64,000 nt of DNA from Planctomycetota bacterium (GTDB lineage: Bacteria > Planctomycetota > PUPC01 > JACPCR01): assembly GCA_016179685.1 (NCBI GenBank), contig JACPCR010000080.1, forward strand, positions 1 through 64,000, read 5' to 3'. Positions within the stretch are counted from its first letter, which is position 1. Each line of letters begins with the position of its first letter. A program made the translations under genes and the position numbers. The notes beneath the pieces are model-generated. The model saw only the letters and a program-made list of their open reading frames with translations, had not been told where the DNA came from and did not search any database. Shown here piece after piece: positions 52,610 to 61,816 of this stretch.

Positions 52610-54922
52610 TCAATGGACCAGGAGCGTGCCGTTCCCTTCGGCGGAGCAGGACACGCCCGCGGCCTGACAGACGTACTTCAGCGCCTCCCAGATTGGTAGT
52701 TGAAACACCTCCAGGGTCACCAGGGGAGGAGAGGCGGAAGGCGTGCTCGGGACGGCCAGAACCAGATTCAGCCCCGTCAGTTCCCGGAAGTACTGAAGAG
52801 AGACGTCCAGGGGTGCTTTTCTCAGATACAGGCTGACGCGCTGGCCAAGCCGCAGGCGCAGATTCTGGACGATCTGGTATTCTCTGACCTCCAGAAGCCG
52901 GTGGTGAATCTGGTCATGGGCGGCGGGAAGACCGACCACGGCGAACCGCGAACCGAGATGCCAGATAGAAGCCGGGCTGTTCCTCGGGGAGAAGGACAGG
53001 GTCTTAGGGTCTTGTGGCAGGGAATCCTGGATGAAAGCGGAGAGATTCCAGGGCTTGAGCGCCGTCACCGGAGTGGAGCGAAGCCGGAACTCGATGCCGG
53101 GGAAGTCTTCCGGCTGCCCGACCAAATCGCCCATGGAATAGAGGCGCAGTTCCGGCGCGGCCGCGTCGGCGCCCGGCGTCGTGATGTAAACGGCCTCATC
53201 GAGGGGCCGCCAGCGAAGCCGCAGAGGCTCGAGTATCCGCGCCAGAGCGGCCTTGAGAGGCGCTGGATCGCCCCGGACGGTTACGGGCAGGTCTCCACCC
53301 CGGGCGATCAGCCGCAAGGCGGCAGGGTCCACGACGAAGTTCAGGCCGCTTTGGGCCCTCAGGAATTCCACCACCTCGCTGAAGGGGGTCTCCTGAAAAT
53401 CCAGGGAAACCGGGGTCTGAAGCCCCCGCGCCAGCCGGGCCTCCCAGGCGGATTCTGCCTCGGCAGGAACGTCGATCCCCTCGGGCTGGTCGTGTGCCGC
53501 CGCGTTCTCTGACGCCACAGGAATCCTGAAGCTCTCCATCACCCAGTTCAGACTTTCCTCGGAAGCCGCATGGGCCAGCAGGTTGACCCGTTCACCCGGG
53601 GGAATCCCACGGACAGGCTCGACGTGCCGCCCGCACGCCCGGAACAGGTCCTCGATCAAGGCGTCCAGGGGGCGATCGATGGCCCGGGTCCAGGAAGCTG
53701 GCGAGGCGCCTGAAGGGGGTGACGAGGGCATCTCGCTCCCCTGGCTCTTGAGGATCAGGTGTACGACTCCTGACCCCTCGAAGCGCGCCTCGGCATCGGC
53801 CACGCGGCAGGCGAGCCGGAGGGCCTCCCAAAGTTCGACGTCGTGCAGGTCGAGCGTCACGGAGCGCGTTCCCGCCAGCCCCTGCGGGCTGACCAGGACC
53901 GGAAAGTCCGAGACGCTCCGCACGTGTCTCGCCACGCGTTCCAGGGACACGTCGCGGAGCAGCCAGGATACTCGCCGGCGGAAGGACCTCTCGAAGAGCC
54001 GCAGGACCTGGTAGCCCGGGAACTCCGCCAGGATACTTTCCATCTGTGCATGAGCCGCTGGGGCTGCCGTCACCACGAGCCACTGTCCGACGAGGGCGAC
54101 TTTCGCCTGTTCAGCCTGACCCGCCCTTTCCAATCCAGTCAAGTATTCTTCGACGAATCGGGCTTCATCGAGGTAGGGGCTGCGAGCCTCCTCAGTCGCC
54201 TTCAGGGGACGGATCAGATCGAACGTGATTCCCGGATAGTTCGATGGCTGGCCGAGGAGTCCATCGAGGTCATAGCGTCGTCTCAGCGGAGTTGGGCTGA
54301 ACTGGCCGGCGGCGGCGAGCAAAATGCGGTCTTCCTCCAGGTGGCATTCGAGCGCGGAGAGCCGGCAAAGCCAGCGCAATGCGGCTGCGGCCCCCATCTG
54401 GCGGGCATGAAAGGAGAGGGTGGGTTCCCCGCGAAGGACCGTCTTGGCGGAGGCATGCCATTCCAGGGGCCGGCCCACGGAAAGCGCAACCTGGACGATG
54501 GCCTCGCGGACGGACTTCTGCTCGAACTCGACGCTGACGCGGGGCCAGCGGGCCGAAACGTCCAGGCCGCTCCCCTCTGCCGTGGCCGGATGCGGGTCAG
54601 CCGGGCCGGCATGCGTGCCCGTCGCCGCGGACGCCGATGAGCGGATGTGGCCCGCAGCGAGCCACCGGAGCGCCTCATCGACCGAGACGCCAGCGAGGAG
54701 GCCGCTCACGGGCTCGGTCGCCTGGCGGCAGGAATCGGGAAGCTCGGGCGGCGTAGGCGATGCCGCTGCCATACGCTCGAGGACCTGTCCTAGCGGCTTC
54801 CCGATGAGTTCCCACTCCGGACGGGCCGTCGTTTCCTCGGCCGAGGGGATTGCGGCCCAAGCGGTGAGAACCGCTAGGAATCTGAGGCCAATGACAGTCA
54901 ACGCTCGTCGCTCTAAGTGCAT
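52610..54922 (-). CDS. Exported protein with repeated STN (secretin/TonB short N-terminal)-like domains
   Basis: A 770-residue protein with a signal peptide (residues 1-28). It consists of repeated STN-like units: SVEFEQKSVREAIVQVALSV, RRRVSWLLRDVSLERVARHV with LDLHDVELWEALRLACRVAD, SLDFQETPFSEVVEFLRAQS with VRGDPAPLKAALARI, and LYLRKAPLDVSLQYFRELTG with LEVFQLPIWEALKYVCQAAG. These units occur at the N-terminus of secretins and TonB receptors, where they bind partner proteins, but no secretin pore follows. YSMGDLVGQPEDFPGIEFRL resembles YDLDGLLGQPSNYPGITFDL of the first half, so the whole is an internal duplication. Role unknown; a periplasmic assembly scaffold is plausible. Confidence 0.7.
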   Translation of the reverse strand: MHLERRALTVIGLRFLAVLTAWAAIPSAEETTARPEWELIGKPLGQVLERMAAASPTPPELPDSCRQATEPVSGLLAGVSVDEALRWLAAGHIRSSASAATGTHAGPADPHPATAEGSGLDVSARWPRVSVEFEQKSVREAIVQVALSVGRPLEWHASAKTVLRGEPTLSFHARQMGAAAALRWLCRLSALECHLEEDRILLAAAGQFSPTPLRRRYDLDGLLGQPSNYPGITFDLIRPLKATEEARSPYLDEARFVEEYLTGLERAGQAEQAKVALVGQWLVVTAAPAAHAQMESILAEFPGYQVLRLFERSFRRRVSWLLRDVSLERVARHVRSVSDFPVLVSPQGLAGTRSVTLDLHDVELWEALRLACRVADAEARFEGSGVVHLILKSQGSEMPSSPPSGASPASWTRAIDRPLDALIEDLFRACGRHVEPVRGIPPGERVNLLAHAASEESLNWVMESFRIPVASENAAAHDQPEGIDVPAEAESAWEARLARGLQTPVSLDFQETPFSEVVEFLRAQSGLNFVVDPAALRLIARGGDLPVTVRGDPAPLKAALARILEPLRLRWRPLDEAVYITTPGADAAAPELRLYSMGDLVGQPEDFPGIEFRLRSTPVTALKPWNLSAFIQDSLPQDPKTLSFSPRNSPASIWHLGSRFAVVGLPAAHDQIHHRLLEVREYQIVQNLRLRLGQRVSLYLRKAPLDVSLQYFRELTGLNLVLAVPSTPSASPPLVTLEVFQLPIWEALKYVCQAAGVSCSAEGNGTLLVH

Positions 54923-54954
54923 CGATGCGTCAGTTTGTCACAGGTTCTTGGCGC

Positions 54955-55126
54955 TTAAGGCGGGCGAAGCCCGCAACCCAACAAAGCTGGGAAAGGTGTC
55001 AGGGTTCAGGGTTCAGGAATCAACTGACACCCGACCCGCCTCCCACTGGGACAGGTCCGGCGGGACACCTTTCAACTTCTCCGCCGGGTGCCCACGAAGT
55101 GGGCGCGGCGCGGAGAAGTTGCACCC
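54955..55126. repeat. Composite intergenic repeat, copy B
   Basis: The reverse complement is colinear with 23526-23653: CTTCTCCGCGCC ... GGCGGAGAAG palindrome, then GTGTCAGTTGATTCCTGAAC, then CGGGCTTCGCCCG and CTTAAG. It has an extra segment of about 36 bases (GACCTGTCCCAGTGGGAGGC region). It fills most of the gap 54923-55330; the remaining 204 bases show no gene. Confidence 0.8.
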
Positions 55127-55330
55127 TGCTCAAGCGGGCTGAATCTGCTCTCTTGCCCATATCCCCACCAATTCAAACTGGTGGCGAACGGGGAGGCGGC
55201 TGATGCCCGGCTAAAAAGGAAGCAAACCCACGCTGTTGCCCGTGTCCAAGTGACAGCTCCCCTGGGAGGGCCAGGGGGAGGGAGAACCTACGACGATTCC
55301 TTAGCGATGTGTGCTCAGGCACACGCTCAG

Positions 55331-56245
55331 CTACACGTCCATCTCCATGCCTTCGGAGGCGGCCCGGCACTCGAGGGACCTCGAACGTGCCCGGACCACC
55401 TCGCGGCAACTCTCGACAATCCTGTCCACTTGGGCGTCGTCATGGGTCGGATCATGGTGAAAAAGCAGCAGGCTTCTGACGTTGGCCTGCAGAGCCACCT
55501 CGACGGGGAAATGATAAAAACTATGGCCCCAGCCCACCTTCCTCGAGTATTCCTCGGGGGTGTACTGGCAGTCATGGATGAGGACGTCCACGTCCCGGAT
55601 GAAGCTCACCAGCCCGTCGTCCATGTTCGACAGGCCAAGACGGCCCCCGGCAATGTCCATCATCAGCCGCTTGGATATCGCGCCATTATCCTCGCTGTGG
55701 CGGATCAGGTAATATTGCGGTTCATTGTCGCTGACGTAACAGAACGACCTGCCCCCGTGGTCCACCCGGTAACACAGCGCCATGCCGGGATGATTGACGA
55801 AGCGTGTCCTGACCCGGATGCCCTCGATGAAAAACTCTTCTTCCGAAAGGCTGTGAAACTCGCGGGTCGAAGCCATCTCCCTCAATTCCACCGGGAAATA
55901 GTCCGCCGCCATCTGGCCCGCCAGGAGCGCTTCCAGGTTCTGGGTGATCCCCTCCGAGCCGTAGATGGTCAGGTGGTTGCCGGGTATGTAGGCCGGGACG
56001 AAGAAAGGGAATCCCTGGATATGGTCCCAATGGAAGTGGCTGATCAGGAGATGGGCCTTGATGGGCTGGCCCCGGGAGGCCCGCAGGAGGTGATTGCCGA
56101 GCACTCTCAGGCCCGTCCCGGCGTCGAAGATGAGAAGCGTGCCGTCGCACCGAACCTCGACGCAGGGTGTATTCCCCCCGTGGCGGACCGTGTCGGGTCC
56201 GGGGGAAGGAATCGAGCCACGGGTTCCCCAAAACTTGAGTTTCAT
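55331..56245 (-). CDS. Metallo-beta-lactamase-fold hydrolase
   Basis: A 304-residue MBL-fold protein. The start MKLKFWGTRGSIPSPG at 56245 is the family N-terminus; extension to 56383 would include the promoter. Zinc motif HFHWDH is followed by later ligands in YVSDNE, VLIHDCQYTPEE and LLLFHHDP. GHSFYHFPVEVALQANVRS is typical of the RNase-Z/PhnP-like subgroup that hydrolyses phosphodiesters or cyclic nucleotides. The C-terminal tail is basic. It has its own promoter and is divergent from the helicase gene. The substrate is unknown. Confidence 0.85.
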   Translation of the reverse strand: MKLKFWGTRGSIPSPGPDTVRHGGNTPCVEVRCDGTLLIFDAGTGLRVLGNHLLRASRGQPIKAHLLISHFHWDHIQGFPFFVPAYIPGNHLTIYGSEGITQNLEALLAGQMAADYFPVELREMASTREFHSLSEEEFFIEGIRVRTRFVNHPGMALCYRVDHGGRSFCYVSDNEPQYYLIRHSEDNGAISKRLMMDIAGGRLGLSNMDDGLVSFIRDVDVLIHDCQYTPEEYSRKVGWGHSFYHFPVEVALQANVRSLLLFHHDPTHDDAQVDRIVESCREVVRARSRSLECRAASEGMEMDV

Positions 56246-56276
56246 GTGCGAGTGGCGTAATCCCCTGGGCCCGGCC

Positions 56277-56305
56277 ATGCTAACATTGGCGGCCAGGCTT
56301 GTCAA
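56277..56305 (-). promoter_or_regulatory. Sigma70-type promoter of the MBL-fold hydrolase gene
   Basis: On the minus strand TTGACA (56305-56300) and TAGCAT (56282-56277) are 17 bases apart, 32 bases before the ATG at 56245. Confidence 0.6.
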
Positions 56306-56328
56306 ACGTCCTCTTCGCACCGGCCGCG

Positions 56329-56358
56329 TTGACGCTTCCCACGCGCGCTTCTTATACT
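56329..56358 (+). promoter_or_regulatory. Sigma70-type promoter of the helicase operon
   Basis: TTGACG (56329-56334) and TATACT (56353-56358) are 18 bases apart. The transcript would start near 56365 and read into the GTG at 56405. It stands back to back with the hydrolase promoter. Confidence 0.6.
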
Positions 56359-56404
56359 GGCCGCTCCACTGAGGCATGAACACTCTTCCGAGGCGTCCAC
56401 TGGC

Positions 56405-59371
56405 GTGACGGCAACGGCGAAGCGGAGTTCCACGTTTTCCCTGCTGGATTTCTGCGTCATCGACCTGGAGACCACGGGTCTCGACGCTGAGCGCGACGAG
56501 ATCATCGAATTCGGCGCCGTGCGCGTCCGCGGGGGCAAGCTGGTCGAGTCCTTCTCGGAGCTGGCGGACCCGGGCCGGCCCATCCCGGCCGGGGTGTCAC
56601 ACCTGACGGGCATCCGGGACTCGGACGTGAGGGGCCGGCCTTGCAGCCGGGACGTTCTACAGAGATTCCTGAGCTTCCTGGCGGACGAGGCCATTGTGGT
56701 GGCGCATCACGCCTCTTTCGAGGCCTCTTTCCTCAAGGCGCGCGGCGCGGCCGCGGGCCTCGGCCGCCTTTTCGACACCTTGGTGCTCGCACGAATCCTG
56801 TGGCCGGAAATGCCCCACCACGACTTGCAGAGCCTGGGTCAGGTGCTCGCCCTCTCCCCGAAGAACGCCCACCGGGCCGCCGCCGACGCGGAAACCACCG
56901 TGCAGGTCTGGCTCGCCATCCTTCGCGCCGCGCGGGAGCTCCCGCCGGCCGTCATCGAGACGCTGGCACGGCTCTTCCGCTCGGACGCCGAGTCCCCGTG
57001 CGCCGCCTTCTTCGGCCGCGTCGAGGCCGAGAGCGCACACGAGGCCTCCACCCGCAGGGACCCGTCCTATGGCGCTCTTTTCCACGATTTCTCGGAATAT
57101 CTGAGCCGGCTGAAGCCGGAGGCGGCCAAAGCCGATGAGGAAGAGGAGGAGGAGGAAAAAGCGATCAAGCCTCTCAACGTGGAAAAGATGGCCAAGCTGT
57201 TCTCCCAGGGGTCCGTGTTCGTCCAGCGGCTGCCCGAGTTTGAATACCGGCCCGAGCAGGGGGAGATGGTGCGCGCCATCTGCACCGCCCTGAATGAAGG
57301 GGACCACGCCTTGATCGAGGCCGGAACGGGTACCGGAAAATCCCTGGCCTACCTGACACCCGTCGTCGGCTGGTCGCTTCTCAACGACACCGCGGTGATC
57401 ATCTCGACCAACACCCGCAGCCTGCAGGACCAGCTCTTCCAGAAGGACATTCCTGCGCTGCGCCAGGCGCTGGACAGGCCGTTCCACGCCGTGCGCCTCA
57501 AGGGGGCGTCCAACTACCTGTGCGTGCGCCGTTTTCTTCAGGCCCTCGAACACCCGGACCGGCCCTTCTCGCCCGAGGAGCAGCAGGCGCTGGCGGCCCT
57601 GGTGGTCTGGGCCTCACGCACGGAATCGGGCGACATCTCGGAGTGCAGCGGTTTCTTCAACCTCAAGGGCATGGAACTGTGGGAACGCCTCGGCCTGGGC
57701 GGAAAGGAATGCATGGGGTCGGCCTGCCGGCAGGGAAGGCGCTGTTTCCTGTTCAAGGCCAAAGGCGAAGCCGCTGGAGCGGACGTCGTGGTGGTCAATC
57801 ACGCCCTCGTCTTCTCCGAAATCGGCCTCTCCAGCGCCTTGCTTCCGCCCGCGTCCTGCCTGGTCTTCGACGAGGCCCATAACCTCGAGAACGTGGCCAC
57901 GGAGAGCCTCACTCGGCGCATCACGCGCTACCGGCTCACGGCCCTCCTCGGGCGTCTCCATCCCGAGGAGGGCTCGAAGGGGCCCCGCGGACTCCTCTCC
58001 CATTGGCTCGGCCAGGTCCGGGGCCGCGCCAGGCCGACCCGGCCTCCGCCGCAACCCGAGCTGCCGGCCCTCCTGGAGAACGCCTCCGATCGCGTCCGGG
58101 ACGTCCGTGAACGGGGGCAGCGGTTCTTCCAGGCGGGCGTCGGCCTGTTCGCGGCCGCGCCGCGTCCTGGCCGGAGCCGGCTTCATCTCACGTCGCCCCC
58201 GGAACGGCTGCGCTACACCTCCGATACCCAGGAGGGCCCGGCCTGGTCGCGCGTGCTCCAGGAAGGGCAGCCGCTGATGCAGGCCCTTCGCGACCTGGCA
58301 CAAGCCCTCATCGATCTGCAGCCGCGTCTGGCCGAGGCGCTGGGACAGGCTTCGGGACGCCCACCCTCGTCCCTCGAAGAGCTGTCCTGGCGCGCCGGCG
58401 AGCTGACCGAGTATGCGAGCGACCTCGAGTCCATCCTCCAGGCCAACAGCGATCAGACCGTGTACTGGGCGAGCCGCGAGAAGAGCGGGACCAACGTTGA
58501 GGCCGCTTTCCAGTCGGCCCCCATCGACGTCGGCTCGATCCTGCTCGTGCACCTCTTCCAGCCCCGCCCCAGCGTGGTTCTCGTCTCCGCCACCCTCACC
58601 GTCGCACAGCGGTTCGACTCCTTCAAGCAGCGGGTGGGGCTCGACCGTCTCGGCGACCGCAGGGTGCTCGAGCTTTCGCTGCCGAGTTGCTTCGACCATG
58701 AGAACCAGGCCCTCCTGGCTATCCCTTCCTTTTTACCCGCGCCGGAGTATGACCAGCAGGACTTCAGCGATCGGCTGGCGGACCTTCTCGTCGATCTCTT
58801 CAGGATCAGCCGCGGGCGCGGCCTCGTCCTCTGCACCTCCTACAGCATGCTCGAAGCGCTCCACGCGCGCCTCAAGCCCGCCCTCGCGGACCAGGCCATC
58901 CTCGTCCTGGGACAGGGCATCGACGGCGAAACCGGCCAGATCGCCCGCATCTTCAAGTCCGACGGACACGCCGTCCTCCTCGGCACCCAGAGCTTCTGGG
59001 AAGGGTTCGACGCGCCCGGCGACTGCCTCCGAGTTGTCGTCGTCTCCAAGCTCCCCTTCCCCGTCCACACGGACCCCGTCATCGAGGCCCGATGCCAGCT
59101 CCTGGAATCCCGGGGCGTCAACTCCTTCATGCACTACGTCGTTCCCAGCGCCGCCATCCGGCTGAAACAGGGCTTCGGCCGGCTGCTGCGGCGGAAGACC
59201 GACTTCGGGGTCGTCGTGCTGAGCGACAAGCGCGTGCTGACCAAGCGCTACGGCCCGATCCTGCTCCAGTCGCTGCCGGCCCCGCACCAGGAATACGCGC
59301 GCCGGGAGGATTTCCTGAGGGATGTCCAGGCCTTTCTCGAGGAAAAGGATGAGCGAAGCTCCGGAACTTGA
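56405..59371 (+). CDS. DnaQ-like exonuclease fused to a DinG/XPD-type helicase
   Basis: A 988-residue DNA repair protein starting at GTG 56405. Residues 12-185 form a DEDDh exonuclease (CVIDLETTGLDAERDEIIEFG, AHHASFEASFL, HRAAADAETT). Residues 270-980 are a superfamily 2 helicase: motif I EAGTGTGKSLAY near 305, the DEAH box VFDEAHNLEN, motif VI IRLKQGFGRLLRRK. Cysteines between motif I and the DEAH box (YLCVRRFL, ECSGFF, ECMGSACRQGRRC) could bind a [4Fe-4S] cluster as in XPD/DinG. It acts on R-loops, forks or damaged duplexes. kdsD begins inside its last codons (23-base overlap), so it shares an operon with LPS genes. Confidence 0.9.
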   Translation: MTATAKRSSTFSLLDFCVIDLETTGLDAERDEIIEFGAVRVRGGKLVESFSELADPGRPIPAGVSHLTGIRDSDVRGRPCSRDVLQRFLSFLADEAIVVAHHASFEASFLKARGAAAGLGRLFDTLVLARILWPEMPHHDLQSLGQVLALSPKNAHRAAADAETTVQVWLAILRAARELPPAVIETLARLFRSDAESPCAAFFGRVEAESAHEASTRRDPSYGALFHDFSEYLSRLKPEAAKADEEEEEEEKAIKPLNVEKMAKLFSQGSVFVQRLPEFEYRPEQGEMVRAICTALNEGDHALIEAGTGTGKSLAYLTPVVGWSLLNDTAVIISTNTRSLQDQLFQKDIPALRQALDRPFHAVRLKGASNYLCVRRFLQALEHPDRPFSPEEQQALAALVVWASRTESGDISECSGFFNLKGMELWERLGLGGKECMGSACRQGRRCFLFKAKGEAAGADVVVVNHALVFSEIGLSSALLPPASCLVFDEAHNLENVATESLTRRITRYRLTALLGRLHPEEGSKGPRGLLSHWLGQVRGRARPTRPPPQPELPALLENASDRVRDVRERGQRFFQAGVGLFAAAPRPGRSRLHLTSPPERLRYTSDTQEGPAWSRVLQEGQPLMQALRDLAQALIDLQPRLAEALGQASGRPPSSLEELSWRAGELTEYASDLESILQANSDQTVYWASREKSGTNVEAAFQSAPIDVGSILLVHLFQPRPSVVLVSATLTVAQRFDSFKQRVGLDRLGDRRVLELSLPSCFDHENQALLAIPSFLPAPEYDQQDFSDRLADLLVDLFRISRGRGLVLCTSYSMLEALHARLKPALADQAILVLGQGIDGETGQIARIFKSDGHAVLLGTQSFWEGFDAPGDCLRVVVVSKLPFPVHTDPVIEARCQLLESRGVNSFMHYVVPSAAIRLKQGFGRLLRRKTDFGVVVLSDKRVLTKRYGPILLQSLPAPHQEYARREDFLRDVQAFLEEKDERSSGT

Positions 59372-60338
59372 ACAGGCGCGGCACGTGCTCGAAACGGAAG
59401 CCCAGGCCATCCTGCAGCAGCGCGATCGCCTCGGCCCCTCTTTCGTCCAGGCCGTCGATGCCATCGCCACACTCAAGGGCAAGGTCGTCATCACCGGCGT
59501 CGGCAAGTCCGGCATCGTCGGCATGAAAATCGCCTCTACCCTCGCCAGCACCGGCACCCCAGCCGTCTTCGTCCACCCGGTCGAAGGCGTGCACGGCGAC
59601 CTCGGCATCGTCTCCCGCGACGACCTTCTCGTCGCCATTTCCAACAGCGGCGAGACCGAGGAGGTCCTGAACCTGACCGCCGCGGCCCGCAGGCTCGGCG
59701 TTCGCACCCTCGGCATCTGCGCCTCGGCCTCCTCCACCCTGGCCCGGACCTCGGACCTGGTTCTGCCCGTAGCGGTGGACCGCGAGGCCTGCCCGCTCGG
59801 GCTGGCCCCCACGGCGAGCACCACCGCCGTCCTCGCGGTCGGCGACGCCCTCGCCATGGCGCTCTCCACGCGCCGACGTTTCACCGCCGAAAATTACGCC
59901 GCCTTCCATCCCGGCGGCACGCTCGGACGACGCCTCAAGCTCCGCGTGCGCGACCTCATGCGGCGGAACGAGGCCGTCCCCAGGGTCCGCGAAGACCAGA
60001 CCTTCGCCGAAGCCCTCCAGGAAATGACCGCCCGGGATAACCTGGGCGTGACCCTCGTCGTCGATGCCGGCGGGAAGCTCGCCGGCATCCTGACGGATGG
60101 CGACCTTCGCCGCATCCTCCTGCGCTCGCCGGGAGGCAGCCCAGGCGGACCATCGCCCGTCAGTCAACTCATGACGCGGCGTCCCAAGACCGTGGAAGCG
60201 GACGCCATGGCCTCCGAGGCGGTGCAGATCATGGAGACCCACGCCATCACCTCGCTGGCCATCGTGGACGCCCAGTCGCGCCCCGTCGGCATCATCCACC
60301 TCCACGACATCCTCGGCCGCGGAAAGATCATCCTGTGA
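59349..60338 (+). CDS. kdsD: Arabinose-5-phosphate isomerase
   Basis: A 329-residue enzyme converting ribulose-5-phosphate to arabinose-5-phosphate, the first step of Kdo synthesis for lipopolysaccharide. The start ATG at 59349 follows AGGA and begins inside the helicase gene. The SIS domain (20-190) has GVGKSGIVGMKIASTLASTG, the SNSGETEE loop and NYAAFHPGGTLGRRL, a KdsD hallmark. Two CBS domains follow (LMRRNEAVPRVREDQTFAEA and LMTRRPKTVEADAMASEAVQ). The HAD gene overlaps its stop by four bases. This supports an outer membrane with Kdo. It differs from KpsF only in context, so a capsule role remains possible. Confidence 0.93.
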   Translation: MSEAPELEQARHVLETEAQAILQQRDRLGPSFVQAVDAIATLKGKVVITGVGKSGIVGMKIASTLASTGTPAVFVHPVEGVHGDLGIVSRDDLLVAISNSGETEEVLNLTAAARRLGVRTLGICASASSTLARTSDLVLPVAVDREACPLGLAPTASTTAVLAVGDALAMALSTRRRFTAENYAAFHPGGTLGRRLKLRVRDLMRRNEAVPRVREDQTFAEALQEMTARDNLGVTLVVDAGGKLAGILTDGDLRRILLRSPGGSPGGPSPVSQLMTRRPKTVEADAMASEAVQIMETHAITSLAIVDAQSRPVGIIHLHDILGRGKIIL

Positions 60339-60955
60339 GCCCCTTGCCCGTTCACGCCGTCCTCTTCGACCTCGATGGCACGATCACACGGCCCGTGCTC
60401 GATTTCTCCGCCATCCGGTCCGCCATCGGCATCGCCGACGGCACGCCCGTGCTCGAGTATCTCGACCGGCTCGACGGCGAGGCCCGGGCGCGGGGGCACG
60501 CCGTCCTCGAGTCCTTCGAGACGCAGGCGGCCGAAAACGCGGAGTTCAACCACGGAGTCGCCGAGTTGTTCCAATTCCTCGACCGGGCCCGGGTTCGCAC
60601 CGCCGTCGTCACCCGCAATAGCCGCTCCTCCGCCCGGCTCACCCTGCGAAAGCTCGGCCTCGAAGTCATGGCCCTGGTGTGCCGGGAAGACGCGCCCGCC
60701 AAGCCGTCGCCCGAGCCGGCCCTCCTGGCCGCACGGCTGGTCCAGGCCGATCCGCCCCACTGCCTCTTCGTCGGCGACTACGAGTTCGACGTGCGGACCG
60801 GTCTTGCCGCCGGCATGCGCACGGTGCTCATCCCTTCCCGTCCCCCGGGCCCCGCCATGCCCCGGCCCGATTACCAGGTCGCCTCCGCCCGGGACCTCAT
60901 CCCGATCCTCCAGGCGCTCAACGGGAACGGAGGGGACAGAAGGGTCCGTATGTGA
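60335..60955 (+). CDS. HAD-superfamily phosphatase
   Basis: A 206-residue haloacid-dehalogenase-like phosphatase. Its GTG overlaps the kdsD stop by four bases. Motifs are AVLFDLDGTITRPV (nucleophile Asp and acid Asp), VVTRNSR with the Thr/Ser of motif II, KPSPEPAL with the Lys of motif III and FVGDYEFDVRTG for metal binding. It has a helical cap between motifs I and II. It is not KdsC-like, which lacks a cap; it resembles phosphoglycolate phosphatase/GmhB-type members. Dephosphorylation of a sugar phosphate is likely from the operon. The substrate is not certain. Confidence 0.85.
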   Translation: MSPLPVHAVLFDLDGTITRPVLDFSAIRSAIGIADGTPVLEYLDRLDGEARARGHAVLESFETQAAENAEFNHGVAELFQFLDRARVRTAVVTRNSRSSARLTLRKLGLEVMALVCREDAPAKPSPEPALLAARLVQADPPHCLFVGDYEFDVRTGLAAGMRTVLIPSRPPGPAMPRPDYQVASARDLIPILQALNGNGGDRRVRM

Positions 60956-61033
60956 GAATAACTTGTTGCTGCGCGGCTCAATCTGCGGGAGTTGGCCAGT
61001 TGATCGGAATGTGGATAAATTCTGGACGTATCT

Positions 61034-61167
61034 GTTTAGCGGGTCGACGGACGCGGCTACATAACCCATTGCCGAACAATAAATTACGAAGTCACCACGG
61101 AGGATGGGCAGTATGTGCAACTCCTGGGGCAATGGGTTACGCCTCCAGGCTGCGGGGGGCGCTAAAC
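61034..61167. repeat. MITE-like element with 40-bp inverted ends
   Basis: The ends GTTTAGCG (61034-61041) and CGCTAAAC (61160-61167) are exact inverted repeats, and so are TAACCCATTGCC (61062-61073) and GGCAATGGGTTA (61128-61139); the GC-rich parts between diverge. The 54-base centre encodes no clear protein. It lies 28 bases before the hicB-like pseudogene. A mobile miniature element or a palindromic binding region are both possible. Confidence 0.55.
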
Positions 61168-61194
61168 AAGTACTTCTGGACAAAGAGGATTCTT

Positions 61195-61392
61195 ATGAAA
61201 TATGAAGTAGCACTCTTAGAATCAGAAGAGGGGTTCAGCGTCTGAGTCCCAGGGCTGCCAGGATGCTGTTCCCAAGGAGCTACCGAGAAGGAGGCGCTGG
61301 ATAACATTGCTGACGCGATCCGTGAGTATCTCAGCGTAGTGATGAAGCAACTCGAGGATGCGAAGGTTCGGGAGATTGAGGTCACTGTCTAG
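61195..61392 (+). pseudogene. hicB-like antitoxin gene interrupted by an in-frame UGA
   Basis: MKYEVALLESEEGFSV is followed by TGA (61243-61245), VPGLPGC and then CSQGATEKEALDNIADAIRE and a stop at 61390. This is the HicB antitoxin fold, which normally reads GFxVxVPxLPGCxSQG in one piece. Relatives often have Trp or Ser at the UGA position, so TGG to TGA is the simplest explanation. GAGG lies six bases before the ATG. No hicA toxin gene is found on either side. Reading UGA as selenocysteine is unlikely because the site is not catalytic. Confidence 0.7.
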
Positions 61393-61680
61393 TTTTCCAG
61401 TTCAGAAGCGCGGGCGCAATGCGGTTGGTCCGCGGCACGGTTGAGGCCACTTGAGACGAAGGATCGCTTGGCGTCCAGTGGCCCTCTGAGATGGGCGGTC
61501 ACGGCCTCAACGAAGACGCTTTCTGCGGAAAGGCTCATACCGGCGATCCCGACTGCTGCCCTTGCTCGTGCGTGCACGCCAGTTACGTCAAAGCATGAAG
61601 CGCCATCCCATTTCGGACTGTGAGTTCGGGACGGCCAAACTGGCGAGTCGCCCATGATTGTCGTCGACAGGGACGATTGT

Positions 61681-61816
61681 CGAGGCTTAGGCGCTTGGGG
61701 CGTCAAATTTGAAAAGGTGTCAGGTGTCAGGTGTCAGATGATTCCTGACACCTGACACCTGACACCTTTCCGAGCCTTGTTGGGTTGCGGGTATCACCCG
61801 CCTTGCGAGTAAGGCG
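61681..61816. repeat. Composite intergenic repeat, copy C
   Basis: GGCGCTTGGGGCGTCAAATT (as at 17599-17632) is followed by three GGTGTCA units, GATTCCTGACACC and the matching TTGTTGGGTTGCGGG segment of copies A and B. GGTGTCAGGTGTCAGGTGTC pairs with GACACCTGACACCTGACACC to give a long perfect hairpin. Confidence 0.7.

Noticed and set aside
61034-61167. Integron attC site
   Set aside because: The end boxes are in the wrong orientation and deviate from the RYYYAAC/GTTRRRY consensus.
61243-61245. Selenocysteine at the hicB-like UGA
   Set aside because: The position is structural, not catalytic, and no SECIS-like hairpin with a GU loop is obvious right after it; a TGG to TGA mutation is simpler.
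61389-61706. 105-codon minus-strand open frame
   Set aside because: It starts inside repeat DNA, has no ribosome site and matches no family I know.
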